Positions 48,440 to 59,803 of a DNA stretch of 64,000 bases are shown piece after piece. Position numbers and translations under genes: made by a program. The stretch is from Topomyia yanbarensis. Lineage: Eukaryota > Arthropoda > Insecta > Diptera > Culicidae. The notes beneath the pieces are model-generated. The model did not search any database, was not told where the DNA came from, and saw only the letters and a program-made list of their open reading frames with translations. The stretch lies in assembly GCF_030247195.1 (NCBI RefSeq), contig NC_080672.1, positions 392,973,037 through 393,037,036 on the forward strand. Reading direction: 5' to 3'. Numbering within the stretch: position 1 is the first letter of the stretch; every line of letters starts with the position of its first letter.

Positions 48440-48900
48440 GCATGGCAGAGGAGTGAAAGGGTGAGCATCCAAGTCAGTCTCACACGGCATGTTAAGGGTG
48501 AGCATAAAAGTCAGCCTCACAGGTTGGTAGAGGCTAGCACAAAAGTCAACCTAGCAAGGAATGAAAAAGGTGAGCACACAAGTCAGCCTCGCATGGTATG
48601 TCAGAAGTGGGGCCTAAGAAAAATGTCCCACATGGGATGCCAGGGGGAGTGACAGGGATATAATAGAGTGGCACGATCGAGAGTGAACCAGGTGATAGGA
48701 TGAGCATCCAAGTCAGCCTCACATGGTATGGTAGAGGCGAGCACAAAAGTAAGCCTAGCAAGGAACGAAAAAGGTGAGCACAAAAGTCAGCCTCATGTGG
48801 AGTGTTAGAGAGTGAATCAAGGTGCGATAGAGAGAGCACCCAAGTAAGCCTCATACAGGACGTATGAACGCGTGAGCGAGAGTGAATGAGTACATTAAGT
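48440..48900 (+). repeat. Family B 3' region with ~60-bp repeats
   Basis: About eight degenerate copies of a unit centred on gtgagcacaaaagtcagcct, with cacatggtatg between them, start near 48,461, 48,499, 48,535, 48,571, 48,701, 48,739, 48,774 and 48,828. They lie between the ORF2 stop and a conserved-looking 3' end (48,905-49,101) that contains a hairpin-like cccccagaagt ... cctgggggg stretch. Confidence 0.75.
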
Positions 48901-49233
48901 ACAGCCATTCCCCCAGAAGTAATACCGAGAGGTTGTTCCTGGGGGGAACGATGGCGGAGCCCAATGGAGTTTAGTCGGTATTAAAGGCAGCATCACCATT
49001 CGAGCCCGACTCGCCCCCAGTACACCCCGTGTGGTAGCTTGGACACCTACCAATAGCACGTGTACTGGGTTAGTACGTAAACGTCTTCTCCATTAAAAAA
49101 AGTCCCCGGAGGTTAATCTAGCTTACGCCGACGGAGAGTTCCCCGGCGAAAGAAGTTCTGCCGATACTGATTCTTCTTTGATTTTCACTATATTTCTACC
49201 AGGTTAACCGGTGGGGTGCCGTTGTCGACTGTT

Positions 49234-49510
49234 GTTACGGCATTTAATTGGCAAGGGACTGGATGGTGAAGTATATTTTTCAATATTAAGAGCCATAGTA
49301 CTCAAGGGAGAACAAGGAGTTGAAGGAAGAAAGTTTTAGAAAAGCGTGGAAAGGGTCATATAAGCGAGCTTAGATTTTACCGGCGATTTAACCCTTTGTC
49401 TGCTACCGCAGGAGTCAGGATCTTTCGGCATTAGAAATGCGAATCACCTGAGTCTACGGCATGTCCGGACAAGCGTAAAGTAACTTGTTACTTCATGCTG
49501 TCGGAACCGA
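49234..49510. mobile_element. MITE family copy, reversed orientation
   Basis: Starts gttacggcatttaattggc and continues as the reverse complement of 29,417-29,685, including ggtagcag-type and ttacttcatgctgtcgg segments. It is inserted in the 3' region of R1 family A copy 2. Confidence 0.75.
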
Positions 49511-51867
49511 CAAAAAGTGAACTCACGGTAAACTTCCATATTAAAAAAAAAACAAAAATAGTTCATTCAATGAGTTTCAACGTCGCAAATGCTTAGTTGT
49601 CGGTCCGGCAATTCCGGGTGGAGCGTGGCGTCCGGTTCGCTGGCGCCCCGATGACCCATACCTTGCGCTTTGTCCCAGTCTGTTCGACTAGTCCCCAGTG
49701 GTGAACCTACTTCGGTGGAAAGTTTCTCCTGAAGCCGTTACTCATCTGTTCATCACGCCATTTCCGCTGTAAGGCGGTCATGATCTGCGCCACCACTCTG
49801 TTGACCGCGTTCCATGTGTTTACGTCATTTGTCGTTCAGTAGACGACATTAGCCGGGTTGACGTTCGGTCTTTCCGTTTCATTCAGCTCGCTGCGTGTCG
49901 CTTCGAACCTCGGACATTCGAAGTCCACGTGCTCCGTGGTCTCTTCGACGTTCTTGCACTCCATGCAAATGAAAAGATTTCTTGATACAGCCATGGCCCG
50001 ACAGGAGCTGTGTCAGCTGGAAGTTCACCTCTCCGTGCTTTTTCTTGATTCACGTCGACAGGTTTGGGATGAGCTGATGGGTTTATTTTCGCCATATTGT
50101 TCAATTCCTGCTGCCACCTCGCCATCGAATCAATTCTCACCATCTTCTTCACGTTTCGGGTGTTTCTCCGATTGTAGTAGCACTCGATATCCTCCACCAG
50201 GGTGATGCACATGGGGATCATCCTGGCGATAACGCATACTAACTCCAAAGATATTGTTTTGTGCGTGCTCGTGACTCGTGCGGATATCAGCCGGATCGTC
50301 CTGTTCAACTTGTCGCGGTTCCGCTTGGTTTTCACACCGAAGGGGGTGGGAGCCCCATATCGCAGTATCGATGACGAAATAGCAGACGTCTCGTGCTGCT
50401 TCTTGGATCGCCGACGTTAGGCCTGATCCTTGCTATCGCGTTCGTTACCTTCTCCAACTTTTCGCAGGCGTAGTCAACGTGGTTGTTCAACGTTGGTATT
50501 TGCAGCTCGACTCCGTTCATCCAGCTCTTGATCGCGTTTATTGTCTCCATCACCGATACTTCCACTTCCTCAAGTGTCTCATCCAGCACTGTTAGTGACC
50601 CGTCGTCCACGAAACTCTAGATTTTCACTTTCCTGGACTGCCGCAGCTTCAAGACTCCACCGTATATCCCGTTCCAAAGAATTGAATCGAGAATGGAGCC
50701 CTGAAGAACGCCCACTGTGACTCGCATTGACTTCTGCTCCCTTGTTCGTCCCGTACAGCGGCACTGCTTTGAAAGTAGCTATTCAGGATCTAACATAGAT
50801 AATCGAGGATCCTCATCCTGTACAACGCTGCAGTGATGGCTCCCCAGCTGGCACTGTTAAATGCATTCTTCACATCCATCATGACTACAGTGCAGTATCG
50901 ATCTCCTCTTCGCTTCGTTATAGATGCCTTGTCGGCACTCCCGAGCACTGTCCGAATTGCATCCACTGTCGATGCTTCTTTGCGGAATCCGAACTGCGTC
51001 GTGGACAGTCCGCAATCAGGTCAATACGAGGCCGGATCGCCTGGTGGCTTCCCTGGCTTTGACAGTAACACAAGCTTCTGTACTTTCCGCATTTCGGGGA
51101 AGTTGCCTTCATTTAGACATTTCTGAAGCTCCAACCTGAACATGTCCGGATATGTCAGGATCTTTCAGCTTTAAGCACCACGTTTGGTCTTCCGTCCGAA
51201 CCTTTGATTTCTTTGATTCCAGTCGCCTCAATGCTTCTGCGAGCTCGCAGTTAGTCACTTGCCGATCGTTCGTCTTTGCTCCTTCTTCTTCGCCGTACGG
51301 TATCGGTGGCCAGGTAGTTGGATCGTGCTACAGGAAGAGACCCTCAACGATTATCTTCAACTTACTCGGGCATATTTCAGCTGGCATCTAGGGTTCCTTC
51401 GTTTTCGCCATCACGACTCGAGGGATTGGCGTCTACTTCTCAGCACCGCTCCTTGTGGCAATCTGACTTGCTAAGCTTGATCTTCCATTTGTAAGCGGCC
51501 CTAGATTCCCGAAACGCTGCCTTGCGCTCCTCTCTATCTAGCTCCGATACTGCTCTCTGAGACCACCTTCTGACTCTGAGACAATCAGCGCGTAGCGTAC
51601 TGAGCGTCTCGTTCCACCAGTAAGCTGGACGCGGTCTATTGCGTGGCTCTAGTTTTGTGTAGTGTCACAAGTTGTCACAATCCTTCTTGTTAGATCAACC
51701 GCATCCACGTTCCCGTCCGAAATGCCTCAACGCAAAGATCTTTATTGAAGGTCTTCCACTTTCGTTAGCCGGTCATCGTTCTTCTGGCTGCAGCAGGGTT
51801 TCGTTGGCCGATACGGTAGCGAATTGCCTGGTGGTCGCTATGGGTATACTTCTCGCATACTCTCCAG
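49511..51867 (-). pseudogene. R1 family A copy 2: ORF2 RT and C-terminus
   Basis: Reading from the right: the end of the endonuclease domain YTHSDHQAIRYRIGQ (about 51,845-51,800), linker with PTTWPPIPYGEEEGAKTNDR (51,310), a stretch ELAEALRRLESKKSKV, RT FGFRKEASTVDAIRTVLGSA (50,980), VKNAFNSASWGAITAAL (motif A, 50,870), a damaged motif C (DDGSLTVLDETLEEVEVS, 50,605), NNHVDYACEKLEKVTNAIAR (50,490), LNRTIRLISARVTSTHKTIS (50,300), and the zinc knuckle CMECKNVEETTEHVDFEC (49,970-49,915). Multiple frame changes and stops make it non-functional. Below about 49,860 it passes into the 3' untranslated region. Confidence 0.85.
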
Positions 51868-53384
51868 TAGAGATGGTCGGGTTCCGGTTTTTAGACCCGA
51901 AACCCGGACCTGACCCGAACCCGACGGGTTTCGGGTCGGGTTCGGGTTCTATAAATTTAAGCTTCTCTGGTTCGGGTCGGGTTCCGGGTTTTCAAATTTG
52001 AAATTCTCGGGCTCGGGTCGGGTTCGGGTTTTGAACAAAACAACTCAACCATTTCTTTACGCTGTCTATACACAAAACCCAGTCTCTTTTTATACTTCGT
52101 GATACGAATGGAAGACACATATAACCGTACCAAATGGTAGCACCTTTAAATCGCTAGAATGCGTTGTATTTTCTGGTGCTCAAATATAATATTTTTCACT
52201 CTTGTATAAAATTCTGTCTCTTCAGATTCGCTAACTGACTGAATTATTTTATGTTTTAAAAGAACATTCATGAGAGAGCATTCAACAATACGTGTCTCAC
52301 ATCTAAAATCTCTTTGAGATTTATTTTTAATGATAATTAGTAATAAATCAAGTCAACAGGAATTTTTCGTAAAATATTGGTTCAACTTTCTGTTTTAAAA
52401 TTTAACTTCGACAGGTACTTTAAAACCGATACGTAGGCCGCGGTTAGAGTAAACGCTTAAAACTCGGCTAAAGCGTACAGCAAATAGTGTCTAAAGCAAA
52501 GCGAGTAGAAATCTACGGGAAGTAGAAACAATAAAAACCAATCTATTGATCCGCTCCTGATTGGTCGTTTTGACAGTCGCGAGAAATCGAACAGTGGGTG
52601 TTGCGAGTGCACTAATTGGTAGTACTTTTTGCTACATATTGAATAATAATTGTTCATTAACCCTATAACAGTTTCGTGACTTTTTATCTAAGTAAACGGT
52701 TTTGTGGGATACATTCGTACCCCAGAACTAAAATCACTCTAATATACCTAATTTTATTAAATTTACAATTAAATTTGACAGTTCTATTCTAAAACGTACA
52801 ATTTTACACAAGTTTTTCGCTTACTATGTATCGATGTTTTGCTTTTAAAATGAGTTAGCGACCGATTTATTCTACATTCCGGTTAATTTATCGACGATTT
52901 GTAAGTTTCTCATAACATTACAAATTCGACGTTCAATAATAGCAAATAAAAGTGCGGATTCTACTCGCCAGTGATTCGTTTTGCCATAGGCAGACATAGC
53001 TCAACGCGTATGGTGCTACTTCAGATTCGAATGATTCTACTATTCTAAGATGAGCCTAGGGTGCCTAAAATTAAAAATCTTCGAGATATTAGCAAGTTGG
53101 GTTCGGATCGGGTTTCTCAAATTGAAAATTTTCGGGTTCGGGTCGGGTTCGGGTTTTCAAATTTTAAAATTCTCGGGGTCGGGTTCGGGTTTTACAAAAT
53201 TTTCATTCTCGGGTATGGGTCGGGTCCGGGTTTTCTAATTTTAAAATTTTCGGGCTCGGGTCGGGTGCGGGTTTTTCAAATTTTATAATTCCGGTCTCGG
53301 GTCGGGTTCGGGTTTTTCAATTTTGAAGCTCTCGGGTTCGGGTCGGGTTCGGGTTCAAAAAAAATTGAAACCCGACCATCTCTA
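51868..53384. mobile_element. Non-autonomous hAT element (1,517 bp) with G-rich ends
   Basis: Ends are exact inverted repeats of at least 16 bases (tagagatggtcgggtt), and the flanks are an exact 8-base duplication, ctctccag, at 51,860-51,867 and 53,385-53,392. An 8-base TSD and a TAGAGATG-type end are typical of the hAT superfamily. No transposase is encoded. About 170 bases at the left and 290 at the right are arrays of gggttcgggtc-type repeats; 53,134-53,153 and 53,334-53,353 are identical four-tract G3 motifs, 200 bases apart. The centre (52,050-53,080) is AT-rich and unremarkable. It interrupts the endonuclease of R1 family A copy 2 before its SDHQAI motif. Confidence 0.92.
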
Positions 53385-53820
53385 CTCTCCAGTTCATGTT
53401 CGCGGTCAGTGTAGGACTGTGACGTCGATGATAGACTCCTTCTTGTCTCTCTGAAACGTGCTATCAGAACCTGCATTGCACAATCGCACGTCTAACTTTG
53501 CTTGAGCCGCCTGCAGGATAGACCCTCTTGTTTTGGCTACTCCACTGCCCTACTCCACAGTCGTTGAAGTCACCACCAATGACTACCTGCTTCCGGCCGC
53601 TCATCTGCTCGGTTAACTGCTCCAGCATTAGGCTGAACTGATCTACTGTCCACCTTGGAGAAGCGTAACAGCTGCACACGAAGACGCCGTTGATTTTGGT
53701 GATCACGAAATCTTCGTATGAGCGTTCTACCATTTCTTGAATGGGGAATCTGCCCGTAACTTGAATCACCGCCGTTCTTGTTCTATCCGCCACCCAGTTA
53801 CTGTTATTAGGGGGACTTGA
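53385..53820 (-). pseudogene. R1 family A copy 2: endonuclease segment
   Basis: Minus-strand sequence of the apurinic-type endonuclease that nicks the target DNA for R1-clade retrotransposition. It reads PPNNSNWVADRTRTAVIQVT, then GVFVCSCYASPRWTVDQFS, MSGRKQVVIGGDFND (the catalytic GDFN motif, about 53,560), and STFQRDKKESIIDVT before the hAT insertion. The remaining C-terminal part with SDHQAI continues left of the hAT element. Frame changes are present. Confidence 0.85.
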
Positions 53821-54275
53821 TACAGCTCCAAAATCAATGCGACGTCCCATATTGTTTCTGTCGTAAACTGCCACAACTAGTCTTCCCAAATGAACAGCCA
53901 TCGTACACAATGTTCGCTCTGGTTCTGTGCTCATATTAAACCCACACTTTGTGTACAAACTCAAACACGCTGTTTCGTACCAAAACGCGTACACATGTTT
54001 GCTTGCACAACCGAACCCCATATACGTACAAGGTGCATGTATACATAGGTTCATGGCACCAGTTTTTTTAGTTTCTCACTCTCATCATCATTAGCGTTGA
54101 CTTTTTTGCCAAGTCGTTCTCGTATACGCACTCAGTGTACGGATACGGATGTTTGAACTATAGTTTGCACATCGTTCGCTTGGGTTCGAATGTTTCGAGG
54201 CGAACCTGTACGTCAAGATGAAGCACGTTTGAGGTTGCACGCGTGCACGAAATTTTGTACACAGGTAAAAACTTG
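53820..54275. mobile_element. Unidentified ~450-bp insert in the endonuclease
   Basis: Endonuclease homology stops near 53,820 (before PPNNSNW) and its N-terminus (QIHLNSCEQLLWPDF) reappears near 54,330-54,280, so roughly 450 bases in between do not belong. The insert has no clear inverted ends; gtgtacaaactcaaacacg (53,953) and the stretch ending ttttgtacac (54,261) are weakly complementary. Boundaries are approximate. Confidence 0.5.
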
Positions 54276-54379
54276 TCGAGGTTCATGGGAAATCTGGCCA
54301 CAACAGTTGCTCACAGCTATTCAGATGTATCTGGGTTATCTACATTATCTGCAGTCGTCCTCTTGTAGGCTGGACATTT

Positions 54380-55560
54380 GAAGCCATCCGTCTGATGTTG
54401 GTTTCCGTACTTTGGGGTGCAAAGCATGCACTTCGGTCTCTGCGTGCTGCCTCTCACAAGATGAGTGGCATTTTCAGCACATCCTCGATCTATCCGGGAA
54501 TTTGCAAGCCCCTATACAATGTCCAAGGCCCAAACATTTGAATCAATTGTCCGCTTGTTCATTCACTCGTGGGCCGGCTCTCAATGAGCTTCTTGATCAT
54601 CCGACCGTAACTTTGCATGCCTCCAGCGCCTTGTCAGCAACAATTACCAAGAAACGAATAATCACTGTCTGAGTTCCTCCGTACCGTTTCTTAAACCGGA
54701 TCGTCATGCGTACCTCGCCCAGGATGAACTGCTACCTCAGTGCACCGCTCAGCTCGTCGTGATCTCATCCAGGTCCTTACACACAATCACTGTCTCCGGA
54801 TTTAAGGCTTTAAATTCTGCCTCTTCGCCATGTTTGTTTGGTTATAATCACTCTGCATAGTCGAGCTGTTAATCGTGGGATCCTCCTTCAACTCGATGAG
54901 CATCTCCTCTTTTTGGGGTACGCCTAGTTCTCACCACGTTTTCACTCAAATCCCTCAGCTCCGAATCTCCCCTGACCTTCTTGAGGAGCGCTACATACGT
55001 CACCACTTCTCCCTTTGGTGCCCTCGGGCGAACCGGATCTTACCTTTTGTTCTCGACTTTCTCCCCTCTTTTCGCTCTTGCTGTTTCCTCTGCTTCTCCT
55101 TCCGACTTACAACGGTACTCTAGTTTTCTCCCTTTCGAGTGGCGTCCTTCGTTTCGGCAGAAACAGCGTCTTCGCTCGTTTTCCTCTTGGGCCCGCCTGG
55201 TCTTTCATCTTCTGGTGAGGATCGTGCCCTCTTTGGAGTCATGGAAACTGGCGTGTTCACCATTCTAGCCAACTTTTCGGAGCTTCGGAGGAGCTAAGAC
55301 AACCGGAGCCGCCGTTTATGCGTGCTCAACTACTTCAGCCCTAAAGTGTTGCCGTTTTGTACTTCTTTACAGCAGACACTACCGCCATTCGAATGGCTGA
55401 TAATCATCTCCTTAATGTTCTCATGGACATTGTTTCTCACGTTTACACACTTGTAAAACTCCTCCATCAAGCACTTCGCTGCCACTATTTTCGGATTTTG
55501 TAGGATTTAACTCATCCTGCTGCTGCGGCTACTGCTTCTTCTTCTCCTGCTCTTAAAAAT
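54380..55560 (-). pseudogene. R1 family A copy 2: ORF1 (gag-like) remnant
   Basis: ORF1 of R1-clade elements binds the RNA. Visible on the minus strand from the right: a coiled-coil-like stretch EEFYKCVNVRNNVHENIKEM (about 55,470), MVNTPVSMTPKRARSSPEDE (55,262), VVTYVALLKKVRGDSEL (54,990), FKALNPETVIVCKDLDEITT (54,815), KRYGGTQTVIIRFLV (54,690), LEACKVTVG (54,625) and the zinc knuckle FKCLGLGHCIGACKFPDRSR (54,540-54,480), followed by KCH. It is interrupted by several stops and frame changes. No complete ORF1 can be read. Confidence 0.75.
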
Positions 55561-56860
55561 AACGTCAGCTGCGGCTGGTGATGGTTAACTCACCAAACCA
55601 CCTCTGGCGATTGGATTCGCCGCGCCTACGGATGTGTGAGTTTCTTATTTGTTCTCCATTCTATCGGTTCCCAACTCCAGGCCTCTATCTCCACTCGTTG
55701 TACGTAGTCGCCTCTTGCGATCCCATGGTTATCTATGCAAGCATGGAGGTTATGCTAGGGTTTACACTATCCTTCATGGGGAGTAGTGTTCAGAGCCGGA
55801 CCGAAGTAAAATCGTGAATAGTCTATCCGAACTTAGTACCACCAACTATTGGTGTCGAGTTTTGAACGTACCCGGGGATCTGCCAAGATTTTAGCGGGAC
55901 GGATGCAACCGTACTGTTAGTCCACTCGCCAGTTTAGGTCGGTGTCATCCTATCTTACTCAGGGAGTAGAACAGCATGTCTGTCAGCCCAAAGTCGTGGT
56001 CCAATTCATGAACTGTGTTCTGTCCGTTGACGTTCGCCCTGGCAAGTATATCGTAATCAGGATGTTACTGGCGTCGATCCGGATGTTCCGGCTGGCACTC
56101 CTGGTAGGTTTGGGTGCTCAAACCATCCACCCCTCTGTCTTACCCCTCTCTTATCTCAGGCACAATTGCACCACTTTGGTTTGATTGAAAGGATAATGGA
56201 ATTTTGCTGGGTTCGAAGAACAGAATGTGGAATTCTCGAGAAATATCATGTTGTGTGGTGGGATGTGGTCGTACACTTCGATTCAAGAGTGTCTGGCTAT
56301 TTGTTTTAAGATTTGGCCACGGATTGGGGCCATATTTTTGTGAGGGAGGTGAGGGCAGGGTTTAGAAAATGAGGCAATGAATAGGAGAATGGTAGCTTCA
56401 CGTTCTATGGCCATCACACCGTACGTACGTCTCGTGTGAAAACTGAAGCCGCTCGCACCAGGTGGACTTCTTCATTAATTCATATACAATTTATAACAAG
56501 GATTTGAAGCCATTGGGTCCTTTCTAACTCATGTTTCTTCTAACAGATGGTAATGGTAATATACATTCACTCTTCACTTACGGGACATCGTAAGTTTGAA
56601 GTAGTTTGTTTACAAGTAGTGTTTCCAATTTTGGACTTAGCGTCAGCCCGATGAATTGGTCAAGTGCCGTGGTTCTGAAAAGACAAAGTCGAAACGCAAA
56701 CACCTGGACTAATCATAACTAGTAGTTAGTATAACAGCATATAAGTAACATGCCGAACATGTTATTCGGCATTTAATTTAAATGTCGCCGGGATAAATTA
56801 AGACTCAATAAATATTACGAGAAATTCATCCCGAGATAGAACACGCAACGATATTCGCTT
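55561..56860. other. Unassigned; may include R1 5' leader
   Basis: The left part (to about 56,200) is GC-richer and has a minus-strand frame fragment HELDHDFGLTDMLFYSLS (about 55,985), which could be the 5' part of R1 family A copy 2 or another old element. From 56,200 to 56,860 I see nothing recognisable. Confidence 0.35.
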
Positions 56861-56863
56861 TAA

Positions 56864-57193
56864 TATACTATAAGCAATACTCCTCATAGTCGGCTATCCG
56901 GAGTTAAAATTGTTCATTTCGCAAATCGCATCAATACAACAAAGCATAAATCTCCAAAGTTCTCGGTAGCCAATTGCCCAGAGCAATCATTACATGATAA
57001 CGCTATTGTCATACTTACTAAGAAAATTCTCCATCCCGTGATACATGTGGAGGATGCAGAGGTATTCACGATCACCAGCAGCAACAGGAACCGGACCAAC
57101 ATTTCTTCCATACCCAGAGGGAAGCATGTTGGAATCGATATAGCTTGGACAATGTGGCTCATCGTGTTATCCTTAAGTATGTTGTTTCAATAA
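56864..57193 (+). pseudogene. Unidentified conserved reading frame, copy 2
   Basis: An uninterrupted 109-codon frame homologous to 30,503-30,874 and ending at the same place (TMWLIVLSLSMLFQ, TAA at 57,191-57,193). Alignable blocks include SRLSGV, FANRINTT, CPEQ, LHDNA and PVIHVE. Between them the copies differ at many positions, yet indels keep the frame. DNA similarity continues past the stop to about 57,260. Function unknown; see the copy 1 entry. Confidence 0.45.
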
Positions 57194-57365
57194 CCATTTT
57201 GCAATCTCAATTGGTTCTTGTTAATAACGGAGTAGCAAGCACCAGCGATTTGCGATGCTTATGCTCTAGCTTCTTTACCACACTCATTTCGATTCATACA
57301 AATTTATTCGGAATAGAAAAATTCCTAACCCTGTGGAGATATCTAACGTTTAAAATACGCACACT

Positions 57366-57591
<226 letters not shown>

Positions 57592-57671
57592 ATACTACCA
57601 CCCTTCCATTAACCCAAGAAGCAGTTTGTTGGCCTCTCAATTCTATCGTAAAACGACACAATAACTAGAAA

Positions 57672-57742
57672 AGTCTATGTGCGGGGTTTGAGAATCGATG
57701 AGGTTCGAACAAGGAATTGATGTACCAACTACGCTATGGTTA
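57672..57742 (-). mobile_element. Degenerate tRNA-derived SINE head
   Basis: The minus strand has a perfect RNA polymerase III A box tagcgtagttgg (57,736-57,725) and ends in ccccgcacatagac, the same order as in the SINE at 43,401-43,565. The B box is eroded (catcgattctc). The SINE tail is not found. An old relative of the Feilai-type SINE is the best reading. Confidence 0.6.
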
Positions 57743-57988
57743 AATCTATATAATCGAAACAAAAATAAATGCTTCTAGAAATACTTAATTCAAGCTTCTG
57801 TAACATAGTCAAATCTCAATATTTTTGTTTGAAAATGTGAATAAGTCGTTATTATATGAACCCCACTAATTTAAAAACATATGTTTTAACGATTTTTACA
57901 AGAAAGTGTCTTTTTGAGATTCAAATTACAAAAGTATGAATTTCTGTTTAGATTTGAGATAATACCGCGAAACTTCAGTCATTCTGGT

Positions 57989-59360
57989 CACAGCACAGGG
58001 GTTTTTTTTCGCTAAAACTTAGATTTGGGTCAATGATGTCTTCGAAGAAATTTGTGACCATTACAACCCCTTTCATATTGTGTTTTATTTTGTTGATTAA
58101 GCTCCCTAAAAGTTAGAGATTTATACCAACCTTCTTGCAAGAGCATATATTAAAATTATGTCTTTGGCAAAAATGTAGAACAAACTTTTTCCAACAAACT
58201 TTGCTTAAGACACAGAGCCTTCATCTTTAATATCTTCAACATTGTTGCTGGTTGTTTGTGGATGAACCCTTTAAAGCCTATTCATTACTATAACTTTTAA
58301 ATATCATTCTGACAAGTTCGGTATGTTCTGTAAAAAGGTTTGAATCATCGAAATGAACAACTTTCTATATTATGACAACGGTTTATCTCATGTATTTTCT
58401 ATATTATATTGTAATTTTTTAAATATAAAGTGTTTTAAATGGTATTTGGCTGTCAGCGGGGAAACGGCTGAATTTACGTCAATAGTGTTTTCCGACTACT
58501 TATCAAAAATTGCTAGGTCTGTCATTTGCTGCAATGATTTTCGTGATTAATCCTCCTATAAGTGAGATTTTTCAACTCAATTTTGTCTTTGGAAGAAATG
58601 TGAAGTCTCTTCTTGCAATGCTTTATGCTCATTATATTTGGATGACCCCAAAGAATATTTTTTTAAAATATCTTTTTAATTATCATTCCATATATTCTAC
58701 GAAGTTATTTCAAACGTCAAAATACGTAATTTTTATTTACACAAAAAAATTTATATCTCGAGTATTTTCGAAGATATTGAACATTTTTTAAAAACAGTCA
58801 TTTTTTCAAATCATTTGTAACTCTACTGGAGAGAACAAGAGACAAGTGAACTCTATTGAGTTTTATAGTGATGAGGTAGCATTTCTTATTGCAACTAGAG
58901 TCGGCTGCCCGTTTAAAAGCTATTATTTTTAAAACTTTTGTAAATTTTGCCAAAAAATACCCAATAACTTCTAAGTCGCAAGAGATAGACCAATGATCTC
59001 TTCTAGAAAGTTATGTTTCTTGACAAGACTAACAACTTTTTGAAACATTAGGCTTTATCTACGATATTTAAGAAATTATGATGAAAAAGAGGTTTTAAGG
59101 GGTCATTCACAAACAACAGTCGATAACTTCAAGTGAACCATAAATAGAGATTTTTAGTCTTCAGTAAAGATATTCACAAAAACAAGTTATTTAAAATTTC
59201 TGAGGACTTCATCCTATTTTTCATACTTTGAGAAAAATTGTGGCAAATATCTCACTTCTAGGAGAATTAATCACTATAACATCATTGCTGTACGCTTTAC
59301 CGTTTTCGCTTTAATAATTTTTCACACGTTTTCGGCGAAAAAATCCATTGTGCACAGCTG
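57989..59360. mobile_element. Foldback element related to the one in H2B
   Basis: Left end cacagcacaggggttttttt and right end complement cagctgtgcacaatggattt are diverged inverted repeats; inside both are caatgatgt and a gatta(a)-ctcc-taaaagtgag-like segment that match the 726-1580 element. A further copy of the inner segment lies at 58,548-58,570 (gattaatcctcctataagtg), so the structure is complex. AT-rich; no credible coding frame. Confidence 0.6.
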
Positions 59361-59803
59361 CCGTCAAGGTGATTAATTTTTTTAGAAAAATCCAAATGTT
59401 CTGCAATTCACACCAAAAAATAATGAAATTTTAAACGACATGTAAATCAATACGAATGTAAACATAGAACGATTGAATCAAAAATTTGATTGAAAATTAC
59501 GTTAACATCAATTGGAGCATCAAACAGCATACAATTTTACACATTCATTCGTGTAATATTACATGTCATTCATTTTACAGCAGTATTCTAGTAAAAATAC
59601 ATTGAAGTGCATTGGTTTTCCGTTTAAAGAAACTGTAATTTTCAATCCACGTGCAAAATTATAATAAAATTCGTTAAAGAAAGCACGATATGTCGTGTGT
59701 ATTTGTGGTGAAACTTATTTTTACATTTATATTCATGCTCCAAATATGTGCATGAAAATAAACTTAAAATTACTAAATATTTTTTTTCTGTGTTTACCCT
59801 AAT

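Larger units (their letters stand above)
47270..49105 (+). mobile_element. R1-clade element, family B, 5'-truncated
   Basis: Plus-strand element inserted in the opposite orientation into the 3' region of family A copy 2: flanking family A sequence reads tactcagtctag on the left and gtccccggaggttaatctag on the right. It begins inside the RT (WNLMYDGVLRLKFP) and ends with a short A run (49,094-49,101). The protein differs clearly from family A (VDETAEHILCVCPRF against VQKTPGHVVFECPRF), and the 3' region is unrelated. Confidence 0.82.
46280..55560 (-). mobile_element. R1-clade element, family A copy 2, near full length, nested
   Basis: Reading right to left: ORF1 (about 55,520-54,380), ORF2 start and endonuclease (54,345 to 51,800, interrupted), reverse transcriptase (51,500-50,330), C-terminal zinc knuckle (49,970-49,915) and the family A 3' untranslated region down to about 46,280. 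It is interrupted by a Harbinger-type MITE (46,751-47,024), a second R1-family element (about 47,270-49,105), a MITE (49,234-49,510), a hAT-type element (51,868-53,384) and an unidentified insert (about 53,820-54,275). Removing the insertions leaves about 5.5 kb, a normal R1-clade length. The 5' end may extend beyond 55,560. Confidence 0.82.

Noticed and set aside
48410..48908. Frames of 80-120 residues with repeated SQPH and KVSLARN-like strings
   Set aside because: They translate the degenerate repeats of the R1 family B 3' region.
52950..53288. Gly/Ser/Phe-rich frames near 53.1 kb
   Set aside because: Translation of the gggttcgggtc array at the hAT element end.
51900..53355. Interstitial telomere-like repeat
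   Set aside because: The G-rich unit does not match TTAGG or TTAGGG and the array is bounded by transposon ends with a TSD.
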